Assembly: GCA_021292165.1 (NCBI GenBank)
Contig: CM037879.1
Span: forward strand, 39,338,339 to 39,402,338
Source of the DNA: Shinisaurus crocodilurus
Lineage: Eukaryota; Chordata; Lepidosauria; Squamata; Shinisauridae
Reading direction: 5' to 3'
DNA length: 64,000 nt
Shown here: positions 9,906-21,050 of the stretch, one piece after another
Position numbering within the stretch: position 1 is the stretch's first letter
Layout of the letters: every line of letters begins with the position of its first letter
Made by a program: the position numbers and the translations under genes
The notes under the pieces: model-generated
Told to the model about the DNA's origin: nothing
Databases searched by the model: none
The model's input: the letters and a program-made list of their open reading frames with translations, nothing else

Positions 9906-11158
9906 GATAAACGTGACTCTTGAAGGTACATCTGACATGGAACTTGTTCTCATGGCTCCTGGAGGGTGGAGGGGTATACATAAGAATTCTTCTATTGCTG
10001 CAAGGTGTTTTTTTTTTTTAAATATAAATATATACATCAATAATCCTTTCAGTTGCCCCTTAGCTGCACAGCTGGCCAAGGGCAGATTGTTTAAGACTGA
10101 AAACAAGGACTCTGTGTTTACCGGAGTATGAGCATTTAAATCTGCTTGATAACCATCAGGACAGTTCCAGGAAGGCTGTGATGGCCTTTAATGGTTTTTG
10201 AAGAGTACGTAATTAAATTCCACTAAGTGGTAAAATATTATTCAGGGCAGTTGACCAATGTGTTACATATCTTTCAGAATGTCAAGTGTTTTTGCTGAGC
10301 TGCCTCCCCTACAGTGATGGATTACTTGATCTATCATTCTGGGCTTGTTGGCTTCAGATCCTTACATAGTGCAGACAGACGAGGCATGTAATTTCATTCC
10401 TGCTTGCTTCGTACACTTTTCCTTGGTCTGTTGGCAAAAGCCCTCTGGTGCCAGGTCTCACATTTCAGCTGTTGCCCATTTATCTTACTCTAGTGCAAAT
10501 AGTTTATCATCCTTTCATATCCCCCCCCCCCCCAGAACTAGTCTGAAATGCAGACAACTTCTGTGGTGGTGGTGGTGGTGGTGGTGAAACAACAATTCTC
10601 TGGAGTCTTGCTTCTGATATGTCAAATGCTGCCTGTGAAATAAAGAAGTGAAGTAATGTGAGAGGGTCTCACGGGCCTTCTTCTGAGCATTAGCGAAGTT
10701 TGTTTCCATGCCCTCTGGGGGGGGGGGAAGCAGATGAAATGCTGTTACCCGGAGAGTGGAGGCCCTGGAGTAAGAGCTGACAACCTGAGACCCTCAGGGC
10801 CATTCACCTTTGTGGTTAACCTTCTCCAAAGTTTATTTTATTTATTTACTGCATTTTTCTCTCACTTTCCAGGTCATTATTGTCTCCTAAAGCAGCTCAC
10901 GTCAGTACAAAAGGGAGACAGGCCCTGCCATAAGGCTTACAAACTAAAATGACAAGATGCACAAGGGAAAGGCAGTAGAAGAAAAAGGAAGGGGAAGGAG
11001 ATCAGTTTTTCATGGCCAGAACAAGGTGACACCCACCCTCTAGAGCACTCTCCCACATGTGGGAGATAAGTGTGTGTCTATGTGTGTCTGCTCTGTTTAT
11101 ATGTTTACAAACAAACTTGCATACAAACATACAAAAATGTAAATACATATTAGCTATA
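9906..11158. other. No gene recognised; short simple repeats
   Basis: Holds poly-T (10008-10019), poly-C (10521-10534), a (TGG)n run and, near 10830-10960, a faint LINE-tail-like stretch. The 80-codon frame ending in a Trp run and the opposite-strand His run simply translate (TGG)n. Confidence 0.4.
10563..10586. repeat. (TGG)n microsatellite
   Basis: Eight TGG units. Confidence 0.9.
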
Positions 11159-11588
11159 TTGCACTACCAGCAATTACCTGAATTAGACCATCCCTAAGTA
11201 AAAAGATGTGGCTATTTCCAATAGACACAAAAGTTTTTGCTGAATAAGATGCAGCCTAAGATCCACAGATGTGACAGGTAGACACCAGCGCAGCGATCCA
11301 CTGATCAGGCATTTTGTGGTGGAGCGCACAGCAGTTTCTCAAATTTCCAAATGTGCCCACAGGTCCAAAAAAGGGGACCCTACTCTAGCCCATTCAAGAC
11401 TAATGAGTACTTTTTCAGGCAATAATCTATTTATTATTACCCTTTTGACCCACCCTTTGGGAATTGGGGAAACTGCTGTGGGCACCACCACAAAATGCCT
11501 AATCAGTGGATCCCCACTTTGGCATCTGCCTATCGCATCATTTCTTTAATAAGGGATTGTCTAATTCAGCTAATTGCTGGTGGCACAA
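11159..11588. mobile_element. 430-bp foldback element with long inverted arms
   Basis: The outer arms pair GCACTACCAGCAATTACCTG with its inverted copy at 11550-11588. Inner arms pair ATCCACTGATCAGGCATTTT (11297-11316) with the sequence around 11490-11510. Together almost half of the element is inverted repeat. No clear flanking duplication and no open frame. Confidence 0.7.
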
Positions 11589-11842
11589 TGCAGCTAATGC
11601 TTCTTTTAAACATACGTTTTGGCAATGTCCAGTAGTTGCTTCTTTTGGGGAGGAGGTTATATTACACAGATAAGTTTTGTACTGGAACAGTCTTTAATAT
11701 TCACTGATGTACACACTCCTTTAAATTATTTACCTGCTTCATGGAAATTAACAAAGCAACTGGTTAAAGAGTCCTCCTATGTAGCTCGCTGGTAGAGTAC
11801 AGGCTTTAAGGACATAAGAAGGGAAGAAGAGTTCAAGAAGAG

Positions 11843-12070
11843 AGCCACTGTGGCGTAGTGGTGAGAGTGTTGGACTGGGACTCGGGAGATCCGGGTTTTA
11901 GTCCCCGCTCAGCCATGGAGCTCACTGGGTGACTTTGGGCCAGTCACTGACTCTCAGCCTAACCTACCTCACAGGGTTGTTGTGAGGATAAAATGGAGAG
12001 GAGGAGGACTATGTAAGCTGCCTTGGGTTCCTTGCAGGAAAAAAGGCGGGGTATAAATATAATAAATACA
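11843..12070 (+). mobile_element. Sauria SINE, full length
   Basis: The tRNA-like head has GTGGCGTAGTGGTGAGAG (A box) and GGGTTTTAGTCCCC (B box, mutated). The conserved body has GACTTTGGGCCAGTCACTGA and TAACCTACCTCACAGGG. The 3' domain has GCCTTGGGTTCCTTGCAGG and the GTATAAATATAATAAATA tail. The family is squamate-specific and its 3' end matches Bov-B-type LINEs, which are thought to mobilise it. Confidence 0.95.
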
Positions 12071-12763
12071 AAATACATAATGCATCTGGATGGCACCAGG
12101 TTAGGAAAGACTGCTCTAGATGTTCAGATGTGCACAGGAGCTCTTTCAAGCAACTGCAATGTGGTGATTGTACTGCAGGTCCTGAGACTCCTCAAATAGT
12201 GTGGAAATTGCCCCAAATTGACTTAAATATACAGTTGAGGGCACACGTGTTTCTGCATTTCCAACCGGCCTTTTAAAAAAACAGTTTCCCTTGCTTGATG
12301 AATGGGAGAGGAAATTTGGCAGAGCTTTATACAGTGCTCTTGAAGCTGTGATCTTCTTAACAGTGCCTCCGGATCACAGAACCATCTGTGCTAATTTGTA
12401 AATCTAGGATGAATATTAAACATTTGACCGCTCCGCCAATGTCTCCAGTTTTGGCCGCAGCAATGGAGCAGATCGGAGGTGCTAGATCAAAAACAGAAAA
12501 ATCTACAGCGAGGCCTGCAGATGTTTCAACAATAGGATTTTCCTGTCCAACTCACTTCCTTTCATCTCATTCTCCAGTCAAATTGTAACATTCCTCCATT
12601 TATATTATGTCACCACTGAATATTGTCCTGTTAATTGGGTAGAAGTGGTCGATGTACAGAGGGAAGAAGGCTTTGAAAACCTGAGTAGTATGAACAGCAT
12701 TTTTGCATCTCTGTGTACTTGAAGTCTTAAGGCCAAACTGGACAAATGAGGGAACTGTATATT
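12071..12763. other. No gene recognised
   Basis: Unique-looking sequence between two Sauria SINEs. Short open frames at 12388 (plus) and 12605 (minus) have no domain. Confidence 0.4.
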
Positions 12764-12952
12764 CCCTGCTCGGCCATGAAACTCACTGGGTGACTTTGGG
12801 CCAGTCACTGACTCTCAGCCTAACCTACCTCACAGGGTTGTTGTGAGGATAAAATGGAGAGGAGGAGGAGGAGGATTATGTAAGCCGCCTTGGGTTCCTT
12901 GCAGGAAAAAAGGCGGGATATAAATATAATAAATAAATAAAATAAATAAATA
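12764..12952 (+). mobile_element. Sauria SINE, 5'-truncated
   Basis: Starts inside the head at CTGCTCGGCCATGAAACTC and is then colinear with the 11843 copy to the (AATA)n tail. The GGA run in the body is expanded to four units. The tRNA promoter boxes are lost. Confidence 0.93.
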
Positions 12953-13177
12953 TATTCAACACATGCTTTCCCTATTCACATATAAAGCAGGGGTGGGGTG
13001 GGGGTTTCTATTCCTTACACAAAATGGAATGTGTGGGGGAGGGGAGCAAAACCTGCTTCCTTCTCCTCCTTTACCCCAGGACAGGGGCAGTGCTAGGTAC
13101 TGAAAAGATCCGGGGGCTTAGGCCCACAGGGGGAAAAAAAAGCACAAATTTGCACATCCTAATTTACATATGCCCTA

Positions 13178-13249
<72 letters not shown>

Positions 13250-13954
13250 AAAGGACCCTGTTTCCTAAGGACACCCCTATTTGTAAAAAGATATGTATGG
13301 ACAGGGGAGAGGAGGGCACTTGATTTCAGAAAAAAACCCCCCTCAGGCTTAAAGATTTGGGGGGGGGCAGCACGAGGTGAAGCACATGTGGGCCAAAAGC
13401 CAGGTAATCCAGGGGGATCAGATGCAGCAGAGATCATCAGGGCCCCTGCACCTTTACTTCAGCAAGTGCCCATGGACAGCAGGGTGGTGGGGCAGATGGC
13501 CTCCCAGAGATTCAGGGCTCCAAATGAAAGATTTGGGGCTCCAGCCCTAGTGGGACACCCCCTAACACTGCCTCTGCTCCCAAAGGAGGCTAGGTTTGCT
13601 CCTTCTTTGATGTCTTTCTGCCCACAGGCAAAGACTGCTTTATTTAACCTGTAAGTGGATCTGGTGGGTTGGGTGCTGTTTTTAACACCACTTCTGCCCT
13701 TTGATGCTTTTAACCAGTTTTTCTCCAGTGCAGCTCTGATACTAGATGTTTGCTGAAAGCAATGGAGTGCAGCAAGGTAAGATGGGTGGCAGGGCTGACC
13801 TGGTAGTAGCTGTTCAAGATGAGACCAGAATGGAGCCAAGAGCTCGAAGCCAAGGAGCAAGATGGGTAGTCAGGACTGAAAAGTGAACTGAAGAACATGC
13901 AGGAATGTACCAGAGCCAGAAAGACCTCGTTGCTCAGGCACAGGTAGGGTATTT
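12953..13954. other. No gene recognised
   Basis: Contains the microsatellite at 13181. Open frames on both strands over 13159-13970 overlap each other, partly translate (TC)n/(TG)n, and have no domain. The sequence around 13550-13640 (CTCCCAAAGGAGGC...TTGATGTCTTTCTG) faintly resembles the end of an L2 ORF. Confidence 0.35.
13181..13247. repeat. Compound (TC)n-(TG)n microsatellite
   Basis: A long pure TC tract switches directly to a TG tract. Confidence 0.95.
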
Positions 13955-14230
13955 GGCAACAGTTATCCATGACTTGGTCACATCACATTTAGACTACTGC
14001 AATGTGCTCTATGTGGGGCTACCCTTGAACAGCATCCAGAAGGTACAATTGGTGCAAAATGCAGCTACTAGGCTCCTAACTGGTGCATGGTATTGGTACC
14101 ATCTTATGCCTGTCCTGAAAGACCTGCACCAGTTGCCAATTGTTTTTCAGGCTCAATTCAAGGTGTCGTCTTTAACCTTTAAGGCCCTAAAACTAATGAT
14201 GACCTGGCTATACAAGGAACCTCCTGTCTC
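13955..14230 (+). mobile_element. L2 LINE ORF2 C-terminal fragment
   Basis: The translation includes L-D-Y-C-N-V-L-Y-V-G-L-P and V-Q-L-V-Q-N-A-A-T-R-L-L-T-G, the conserved L2/CR1 segment after the reverse transcriptase. The same segment follows the RT at 50528. The L2 3' end lies at 14356-14425 after an intervening CR1-like piece. Confidence 0.85.
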
Positions 14231-14234
14231 CCTA

Positions 14235-14355
14235 TGAACCTGCCCGGGTTCATGGAGGATAAGGCAATCAGTGGCTACTAGTCTTGATGGCTATATTCTG
14301 CCTCCAGTATCAGAGGCAGTATGCCTATTTACACCAGTTACTGGGGAACATGTTA
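14235..14355 (+). mobile_element. CR1-like 3' fragment inside L2
   Basis: Contains TTCATGGAGGATAAGGCAAT, CAGTGGCTACTAGTC and TTACTGGGGAACATG. The same consensus occurs at 55975, 60865 and (minus strand) 22333. It sits between two L2 pieces, which suggests insertion or recombination at the shared AGATA/GAACATGT area. Confidence 0.7.
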
Positions 14356-14425
14356 GATATAGCAGAGAGCTTCGGCTACTGGGCGCTATAGAAATGCAAT
14401 AAATAAACAAGATAAATAAAATATG
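14356..14425 (+). mobile_element. L2 3' terminus
   Basis: CAGAGAGCTTCGGCTACTGG then GCGCTATAGAAATGCAATAA and an (AATAAA)-like tail. Confidence 0.8.
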
Positions 14426-14550
14426 GCATAACCCCACATGCAGAGTTCCAGGGAGGGAAGGGTTAAAACCACATGGCCAAAAAGGGGGAACTCTATGGGT
14501 ATACAATGTTTCTTCCTGCCTTTTGTCCCTCCCACTTTCTGCCATGCATA

Positions 14551-14554
14551 CACG

Positions 14555-14585
<31 letters not shown>

Positions 14586-14602
14586 TCTCTCCCTCTCCTC
14601 CT
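14551..14602. repeat. (CT)n microsatellite
   Basis: Long CT run with CCCT interruptions at its 3' side. Confidence 0.9.
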
Positions 14603-14834
14603 GCCTTAGAACCAGCATGAGCTCCATGAGGTAGAGCTCAGCCCTTTTGCAACTTAAGATGAACCTACATACGTTTCTACATATGTATGCTGCAATTTGT
14701 GAGTAAAGTCTTTTCTGATCTAACCAAAGACAGAGTAAGACTGTTTATTGTTTCCTTTTGGGTCTTAACTGGCCCAGCATGGGGATAGCCGCTGTGTATG
14801 TGCTTCCATAACTCTGCTCATTTATACCAGTATT

Positions 14835-14993
14835 TATTTACCCAACAGAACATGAGTGGGAGGGTGCTGTTGCACTCATGTCCTGCTTGTGGGTTTCCCA
14901 TGGGCAGCTGGTTGGCCACTGTTTGAAAAGAACGCTGGACTGGATGGACCCTTGGTCTGATCCAGCATGGCTCTTCTGATGTTCTTATGGGTA
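14835..14993 (+). mobile_element. CR1-like 3' end
   Basis: Carries GAGGGTGCTGTTGCACTCAT (near match), TGGTTGGCCACTG, GGACTGGATGGACCCTTGGT, CTGATCCAGCATGG and the terminal TTCTTATG. Copies of this terminal segment occur at 19594 (minus), 56820 and 61733. Confidence 0.75.
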
Positions 14994-15063
14994 TTAAGTT
15001 CTGCAGGGGAGGCCCTTCTGGAAGCACCATCACCTGCAGAGGCTTGTTTCTCAGGCATGTGAG

Positions 15064-15702
15064 CAGGACCGGTGCAGGGCAGTTTGGCGCCCTAGGCTAA
15101 ATTATATTTAGCGCCCCCCCCTCTTGTGCCGTGGGGGGGGGCTCCAGAAAGCAGCCCTGCTCTGCAACCTGCCGCCGCCGCCACCGGACCCCTCCCCCGC
15201 ACGCTGCCGCTGCCGCCCCCCACCTACCTTCCCACGCCTCCTCCGAAAAGGGACCCCCGCGCTCTGTTTTTGGCCGGGGGGGGGGAAACCAGAGCAACAG
15301 GGCTGTTTAAGCCCTGTTGCCCTGGTTCCTCCCGCCAAAACAGAGCGCAGGGGGGGCTCCGGAAACAGCGCGGAGAAGGTAGGTGTCGGGGGGGAGGCGG
15401 CGCGGAGGCGAGGCGAGGTGGGGGGAGGCGGCGTGGGGGGAGGCGGCGCGTGGGGGGAGGCGGCGCAGAGGCGAGGCGGGAGGCGGCGCGGAGGTGAGGC
15501 AAGGTGGGGGGGAGGCGCCCAGGCTCGGCCTCACCACTACTCCGGGCGCAATCCCCCGCACTGACCTGGCTTTCTCGGTGAGGCGGGCGGGCGGGAAGGG
15601 CAGGAGCGCGCCGGCAGCGAAGAGGAGCGCAGCGTTCTGCGCCCTCTTCCGCTACGCGCCCTAGGCAATAGCCTAGTTGGCCTAGCGGTAGCGCCGGCCC
15701 TG
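15064..15702 (-). mobile_element. GC-rich hAT non-autonomous element (copy 1), TSD catgtgag
   Basis: Starts CAGGACCGGTGCAGGGCAG and ends GGTAGCGCCGGCCCTG, flanked by a perfect 8-bp duplication catgtgag (15056-15063 and 15703-15710). The interior is extremely G+C- and CpG-rich and contrasts sharply with its AT-rich surroundings. It holds an 18-bp-arm palindrome (AACCAGAGCAACAGGGCT, near 15289-15331). Long open frames on both strands reflect the lack of stops in GC-rich DNA, not genes. Orientation is defined by its GCGCTACC end being on the right. Confidence 0.93.
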
Positions 15703-15911
15703 CATGTGAGATAGGGCTTTCTCCTGCGTCAATCCCACATTGTGGAATGCACTCACTCAAGGACTACCACTGATGCCCACTGTTTTGGCTTTTACAAAGG
15801 ATGTGAAGACAGACCATTTTAATATACAGTAGCCTTTTAAATTATGTAGGGCAGCTGCTATAGAACTGATAGTTTTCAGTGTGAGTCCTGGAAGTGGCCA
15901 GCAATGAGGGA

Positions 15912-16128
15912 AAAGTTGGGTTTATTTATTTTATTTAATTATTATATTTATATCTCACCTTTTTTTCCTAGAAGGAACCCAAGGCGGCTTACATAATCCT
16001 CTTTATTCTCACAACAACCCTGTGGGGTAGGTTAGGCTGAGAGTCAGTGACTGACCCAAAGTCACCCAGTGAGCTTCATGGCTGAATGAGGACCAGAACC
16101 CGGGTGTCACTATGCCACACTGGTTTTG
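15912..16128 (-). mobile_element. Sauria SINE, minus strand
   Basis: Reverse complement of the family: tail TTATTATATTTATATCTCAC, then AACCCAAGGCGGCTTACAT, ACAACCCTGTGGGGTAGG, CAGTGACTGACCCAAAGTC and the head remnant CACTATGCCACACTGG. The head has lost part of the anticodon/B-box region. Confidence 0.92.
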
Positions 16129-16624
16129 CCATTATATCCCATTCTGAGAATATTATTTAATTCAGCCTTGGCTAACAGCTCTTAGTAAGTCCATCCTTCA
16201 TGCATGCATTCAGTCTTTGTATGCTATTGATCTGCACAGCTTTCCACGGTATCTAGTTTCATAGGTCAATTATTAACTGTGAATTAAACATTTCCTTTAG
16301 TTTGTTTAAAACTTGCTAATATCCTTGTGTTCTTGCAGAAGGTCAAACTGTCCCAAGACATTAGGTAAAGGGCAGTTCTTTGTTCACTTCCTTCATGCAA
16401 TTCTTGTTCCTTTTCAATCAACTCCTTGAGCACTAAGAATCTATGAGTTGCCCACTATTTATTTATCTCTATCCATTGTGAAAAGTTATCTTTTTATTTA
16501 TCTGCTGTTTCTGCCTTTTAGTCAGATGTCATGAAAAGATCTCCTCCCACTAACAGGATTTCTTTCCCAAAATCCAAATACCCACCAGGCAGACCTTTGG
16601 GGGTTGCAATGACATCCCTGGTGC
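16129..16624. other. No gene or repeat recognised
   Basis: AT-rich, repeat-poor sequence without long open frames. Confidence 0.4.
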
Positions 16625-16960
16625 ACTTTTCATAGCAGAATTTAGACAGAAGTAGACTACAATGAGCAGTGTGCCACCATTAAACACTTTGTGCTAGTGG
16701 AAACAAATGCCAGCAGGCAATGCGGAGCTAGCATTTATCTGTGCAACAGGGAGCTCGTGCTCGCTAGTGTAATCCAGAAACTAGTCCAAATTAGCACTTC
16801 AGGAATGGGACAAGTTCCATTCCAGAAGCACTAATTAGGGCTAGTTTCCAGTTGCTCTATCAAGTGCTAGTGCCCCCATTGCACTAGTGTTTGTTTCTGC
16901 TAGTGCTGTGGCAGCATTAGATACTGCCCATTGCAGTCTACTTTACACAGACTTCTACTA
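16625..16960. mobile_element. Palindromic element rich in GCACTAGTG
   Basis: The ends pair ACAGAAGTAGACTACAATG with CATTGCAGTCTACTTTAC in inverted orientation. Inner motifs pair (TTAGCACTTC with GAAGCACTAA, and CTAGTTTC on both sides). Related sequence forms the host of the hAT at 42189. Unassigned superfamily. Confidence 0.6.
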
Positions 16961-18191
16961 AAATAGATTACTACATGTAGACTACCTTACACAGAAGTAT
17001 ACAACTTAGTAGTAGTTTAGGAAATAGTTTAGCCTCTAGAACTGGTTCCACACCTTCATTTTTGTCATCAGTATTCACTATTTCCTGCCTTTTGGTGACC
17101 TGTCTGAGTTTTTTGTGTGTGTTTTTTTGACCAGCCAGTTTTCTTGGGTAATTTAGTATTTTGGATTTTGAGAGGCGGGATATTTTAAGTGCACACCTAC
17201 ACTGCAGTGCACAATAGCACACACTTACCTGATTCCCCCCTCTTTTTATATTCAATCATGCACTTACAGAGCTGTACACAACTGCACAGAGTTGCTCTTC
17301 TCGTTTTATACTTTTTAAACTTTAAAACTCCAGAAGAAACAGCCACGCAGGCACTAGCATAGGACAAAGTGGCCAGTCATCACTGATACCACCCACATTC
17401 CAAAGAATGCACTATGAAGGAAGCCAATCATGCAGGTGTCAACCTGACAGAGAGAAACAAAAAGGCCAGGGGAGTGTCTGAGGAAAGCCCAAATGGCATC
17501 ACAGATTCCACCAAACTTGCCACATGCCCACCCACTTCAACATTGCCATGTGGACAACAATTGCATGCTGTCTGTGCAGACATAGTGTACCACTGATGCA
17601 TATGGAAAATACTGGCAATCTTGCTTTTAAGGATCAGCAGAGGACCATTGCCTTGGCAGTGCAAGGGACCCATATGTAGATATCCATGCACTAAATCCTG
17701 ATTTGATTATATATTCACCATATACTACCAAGTAACTCCCAGAGTTTAAAAGTAGAGTTGGATAATTTATAGAAGCTGTCTTCTGATTTTTATTCCATTG
17801 CTTTGATTCGGACCCAATCAGATAAGAAGGGTATCTGCCTTGCTTTCCTTCCTCCAACTCATTCTTCCTCTGAAGCACCAAAGACTGCCACAACTGTGGC
17901 TAATCCAAACATAATGGCCTCTATGTGGAGGGCACGAAAATATTTCCACATGAACATTCTTCTATTTGGGGCCTGTAATTATGACAGCTGTTCACAGTTT
18001 CCTGATCATGTGAAGATTCTCCATAAGAGAGAAGATTCTCCATCACATTCTCCATGATATCCAGTATTGGTCTGGAAAGGCATCATGTGACCAAACCAAA
18101 GCTCAGGTGGAACTGGCCCATCACAATTATGGCCTGTGCATGGACCCACTACCACACTGAAGTGTATTCTAGCAGCCTCCACATGAAAATG
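16961..18191. other. No gene recognised
   Basis: Several small open frames on both strands (16971-18275) lack domains and overlap. No convincing repeat apart from short AT tracts. Confidence 0.4.
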
Positions 18192-18450
18192 GAGCCAGTG
18201 TGGCGTAGTGGTGAGAGTGTTGGACTGGGACTCGGGAGATCCGGGTTCTAGTCCCCGCTCGGCCATGAAACTCACTGGGTGACTTTGGGCCAGTCACTGA
18301 CTCTCAGCCTAACCTACCTCACAGGGTTGTTGTGAGGGTAAAATGGAGGAGGAGGAGGAGGAGGAGGAGAATTATGTAAGCCGCCTTGGGTTCCTTGCAG
18401 GAAAAAAGGTGGGGTATAAATATAATAAATAAATAAATAATAAATAAATT
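18192..18450 (+). mobile_element. Sauria SINE, full length, expanded GGA run
   Basis: Head GAGCCAGTGTGGCGTAGTGG with B box GGGTTCTAGTCCC, conserved body and 3' domain. The internal GGA stretch (18347-18370) is expanded to about eight units, the most of any copy here. It shows how the SINE seeds microsatellites. Confidence 0.95.
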
Positions 18451-19593
18451 CTGAAATATTTTGAGTGGGAAATTCTGAGATTGGGTTCTTAGGCCCAATT
18501 TAGACATTACCTTTGTGCTAGGGGAACCACTTCCTTATCAGCCTTATCATGCTCTCTCTGGCAACTTACTTATTAATAAATAAATAAATAAATAAACATC
18601 TGAAAGCAGGGGCCATGTGAAATATGCATGAAGTGATGCAATTAAAAATGGGAAGCAATGGTTTTCCTATCAATAAATAAGCAATGAATTAAAAATAACA
18701 ATGGCATACGAGTACAATATATGGAACATTCTAAAAATACACCCTTGCAAATGCCAGGATACTTGAAAGATTAATCAAGAATGGTGGATGATCCTGTGCA
18801 AGAAGTAGTGAATGGATCCTTTTCCTAGCCTGTCTATGTACACATTTCTTATCTGGGAACTTTGCTGAAACAACTAAACGACAGCATGACTGGACGTCTT
18901 GTTTCTAAATGATCAAGATCGCTCTTAGAAAAACGACCAGCTTAAGGCTGAAAATACCATGGGATTGGTTTTCGTGCACCTGCCATTCTATATCTCATTG
19001 ACCTCCGAAGAGTAAAAGAAATTACCTTTCCAATTCCACCTGAACAGAAGATTACATTTATTTGCTTGAGGAGTTGCCCCCCCCCCCCCCGGTTTGGGTG
19101 GGGTGGGGTGGAAGAAAAATTAATCTCAGGTTCGCAGGCTTAATGCTTGGCTGAGCCACAGAGTTCCCTTTCCGCCCATTTCATTGCTCAGAGTAACAAA
19201 AGTCCCCTCTTTCTGTTCTTTCAAGTGGAAAAGCTGAGTAACTGTTCCCTTTAATTATAAAGAAAACCCCCATTGTTCCTATTTTATTACTTATGGCTAA
19301 CTACATTACGAACGGCTTCATTCCCGGTTTATATTACTGCTCTTTTCCCTTCTGAAATAGTTACATTGACTAGGGAGATACTAAATTCAGCTACTTATCC
19401 AGACTGTCCATCTACATCTACATCTCTGTCTATACACATGCATATGCTAACCCTTCTTTTGGAGTGTACGACATACGTCGGATCTGTCGGAATACTTACC
19501 GGCTTATAAAATCATTGTGTGTATTCACATCGGCACTTTCCCACTAGTTTACTGCTGGAACTACTGCCAGATGTGCTTCTACATGCGACTATT
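18451..19593. other. Repeat-poor block; no gene recognised
   Basis: Apart from short (AATA)n tracts and a poly-C run (19078-19090), it contains no repeat I recognise. 18780-19270 has a mixed, motif-rich composition and could be conserved non-coding sequence. That is inference only. Confidence 0.35.
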
Positions 19594-19755
19594 GAATATA
19601 AGAAGAAGCCCTGCTGGACCAGACCAAAGCCCTATCTAGTTCAGCATACTGTTTCCCACAGTGGCCAACAAGATGCCTCTGGGAAGACCACAAGCAGCGC
19701 ATGAGGCCAATAGACCTGTCCTGCTGGTATTCAGGAGCATGGTTCCTCTGATCCT
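19594..19755 (-). mobile_element. CR1-like element, 3' half (split by the LINE at 19768)
   Basis: Minus-strand consensus: AAGAAGCCCTGCTGGACCAG, TCTAGTTCAGCATACTG, CAGTGGCCAACAAGATGCC. Its missing 5' part continues at 22333-22380. The same CR1-like copy was cut by the 2.55-kb LINE insertion. Confidence 0.8.
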
Positions 19756-19767
19756 GGAGGTAGTATA
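19756..19767. repeat. Left 12-bp target-site duplication of the rearranged LINE
   Basis: GGAGGTAGTATA, identical to 22321-22332 on the other side of the insertion. Confidence 0.9.
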
Positions 19768-21050
19768 GTAATAGTAGGCGATCACTTGTGACCGAGTAAG
19801 ATTGTCTTTCAGGATAAAATTACAAAAAGGAGGAAATTTTTAAAAATTGTGTAGGCTCTAGCGATGGGTCCGTAAGAATTGTGGAGGCCAATTCTAGATC
19901 CACACAGCTTCCCACAGTGAGGACACAGGTTACCAGATGGAAGATGGTCCTGTAAAGGATTCGTTTGATGTGCTTTTCGCTTAGCTCATTTCTCCCTTTC
20001 ACCTTGCACTCGGGCTTCTTCAAAGTCCATAGAACCTTTGTGAAAGGCCAACCTCCAGTTAGATCATTCATGGGCCAGAGCTTCCCAGTTTTCGATGTTT
20101 ATATTGCATTTTTTTTTAGATTAGTCTTAAGAACATCTTTAAACCTCTTATACTGACCACCAATATTCCGCTTTCCATCCTTGAGTTGGGAATAAAGTAA
20201 CTGCTTTGGGAGATGGCAGTCAGACATTCGAACAACATGACCGGTCCATTGAAGTTGGCGTTGAAGGATCATTTTTTCAACGCTAGTAGTCTTTGCTTCT
20301 TCCAGTACACTGACATTTGTTCGCCTATCTTCCCAAGTAATTCGCAGGATTTTCCGGAGGCAACGTTGATGAAATCTTTCAAGGAGGTGGAAATGACGTT
20401 TATAGATAGTCCATGTTTCACAGGCATACAATAAAGTTGGTAATACAATGGCTTCATAAACCAGCATTTTGGTCTCCTTACAGATATCCTTGAACACTCT
20501 ATGTTTCATTCGAGAAAATGCGGCACTTGCGGAGCTCAAACGATGCTGGATTTCAGTGTCAGTGTTAGCTGTAACAGAAAGATAGCTGCCAAGATAGAGA
20601 AAATGATCGACATTTTCCAGTATTGCCCCGCCAAGCTGGATAGATGGCATCACCAAAGGGTTAACTTGCACTTGCTGATGAAGCACTTTGGTTTTTTTGA
20701 TGTTAAGTGAGAGGCCAAGTTTTTCGTATGCTTCTGCAAAAGTATTTAGGATAGTTTGGAGATCATCCTCTTAATGTGCGGAGACCACATTATCATCCGC
20801 ATACTGAAGTTCCACAACGGAGGTTGTAATTACCTTACTTTTTGCTTTCTGAGATTAAAAAGCTTTCCATCTGTTCAATATATAATTCCCACACTAGTGG
20901 GAAGTTTCCCCTCGACAAGATGTAAAATCATGGCAATGAAAATAGCAAATAATGTTGGGGCGATAACACATCCCTGTTTAACTCCTGATCCCACTTTAAA
21001 TGGAGCACCATGAGAGCCGTTGTTGTCCAGAACCGTTGCCGTCATGGACC
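19768..21050 (-). mobile_element. APE-type LINE, reverse transcriptase to 3' end (copy B, sense part)
   Basis: Read on the minus strand, this runs from inside the reverse transcriptase to the 3' end. It begins near M-T-A-T-V-L-D-N, then G-V-K-Q-G-C-V-I-A-P-T-L (RT motif B region). The catalytic Q-Y-A-D-D is encoded near 20785-20808. Then come H-F-L-Y-L-G-S-Y, L-L-Y-A-C-E-T-W-T, and W-T-G-H-V-V-R-M to the C-terminal region. The longest frame is 20686-20099 (195 codons) and others are frameshifted. The terminal C2H2-like finger region is present but damaged near 19860-19930. It is a dead copy, as stops and shifts break ORF2. Confidence 0.88.

Noticed and set aside
11843..11920. tRNA gene-like head with A and B boxes
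   Set aside because: It is the tRNA-derived head of a Sauria SINE, followed by the full SINE body and tail.
13024..13860. Frames with Ser-Leu and Cys-Val runs
   Set aside because: The runs translate the (TC)n-(TG)n microsatellite. The remainder overlaps frames on the other strand.
15124..15760. Long overlapping open frames on both strands (up to 178 codons)
   Set aside because: They lie inside the GC-rich hAT element, where stop codons are rare. They overlap on both strands and are Gly/Arg/Pro/Ala repeats without a domain.
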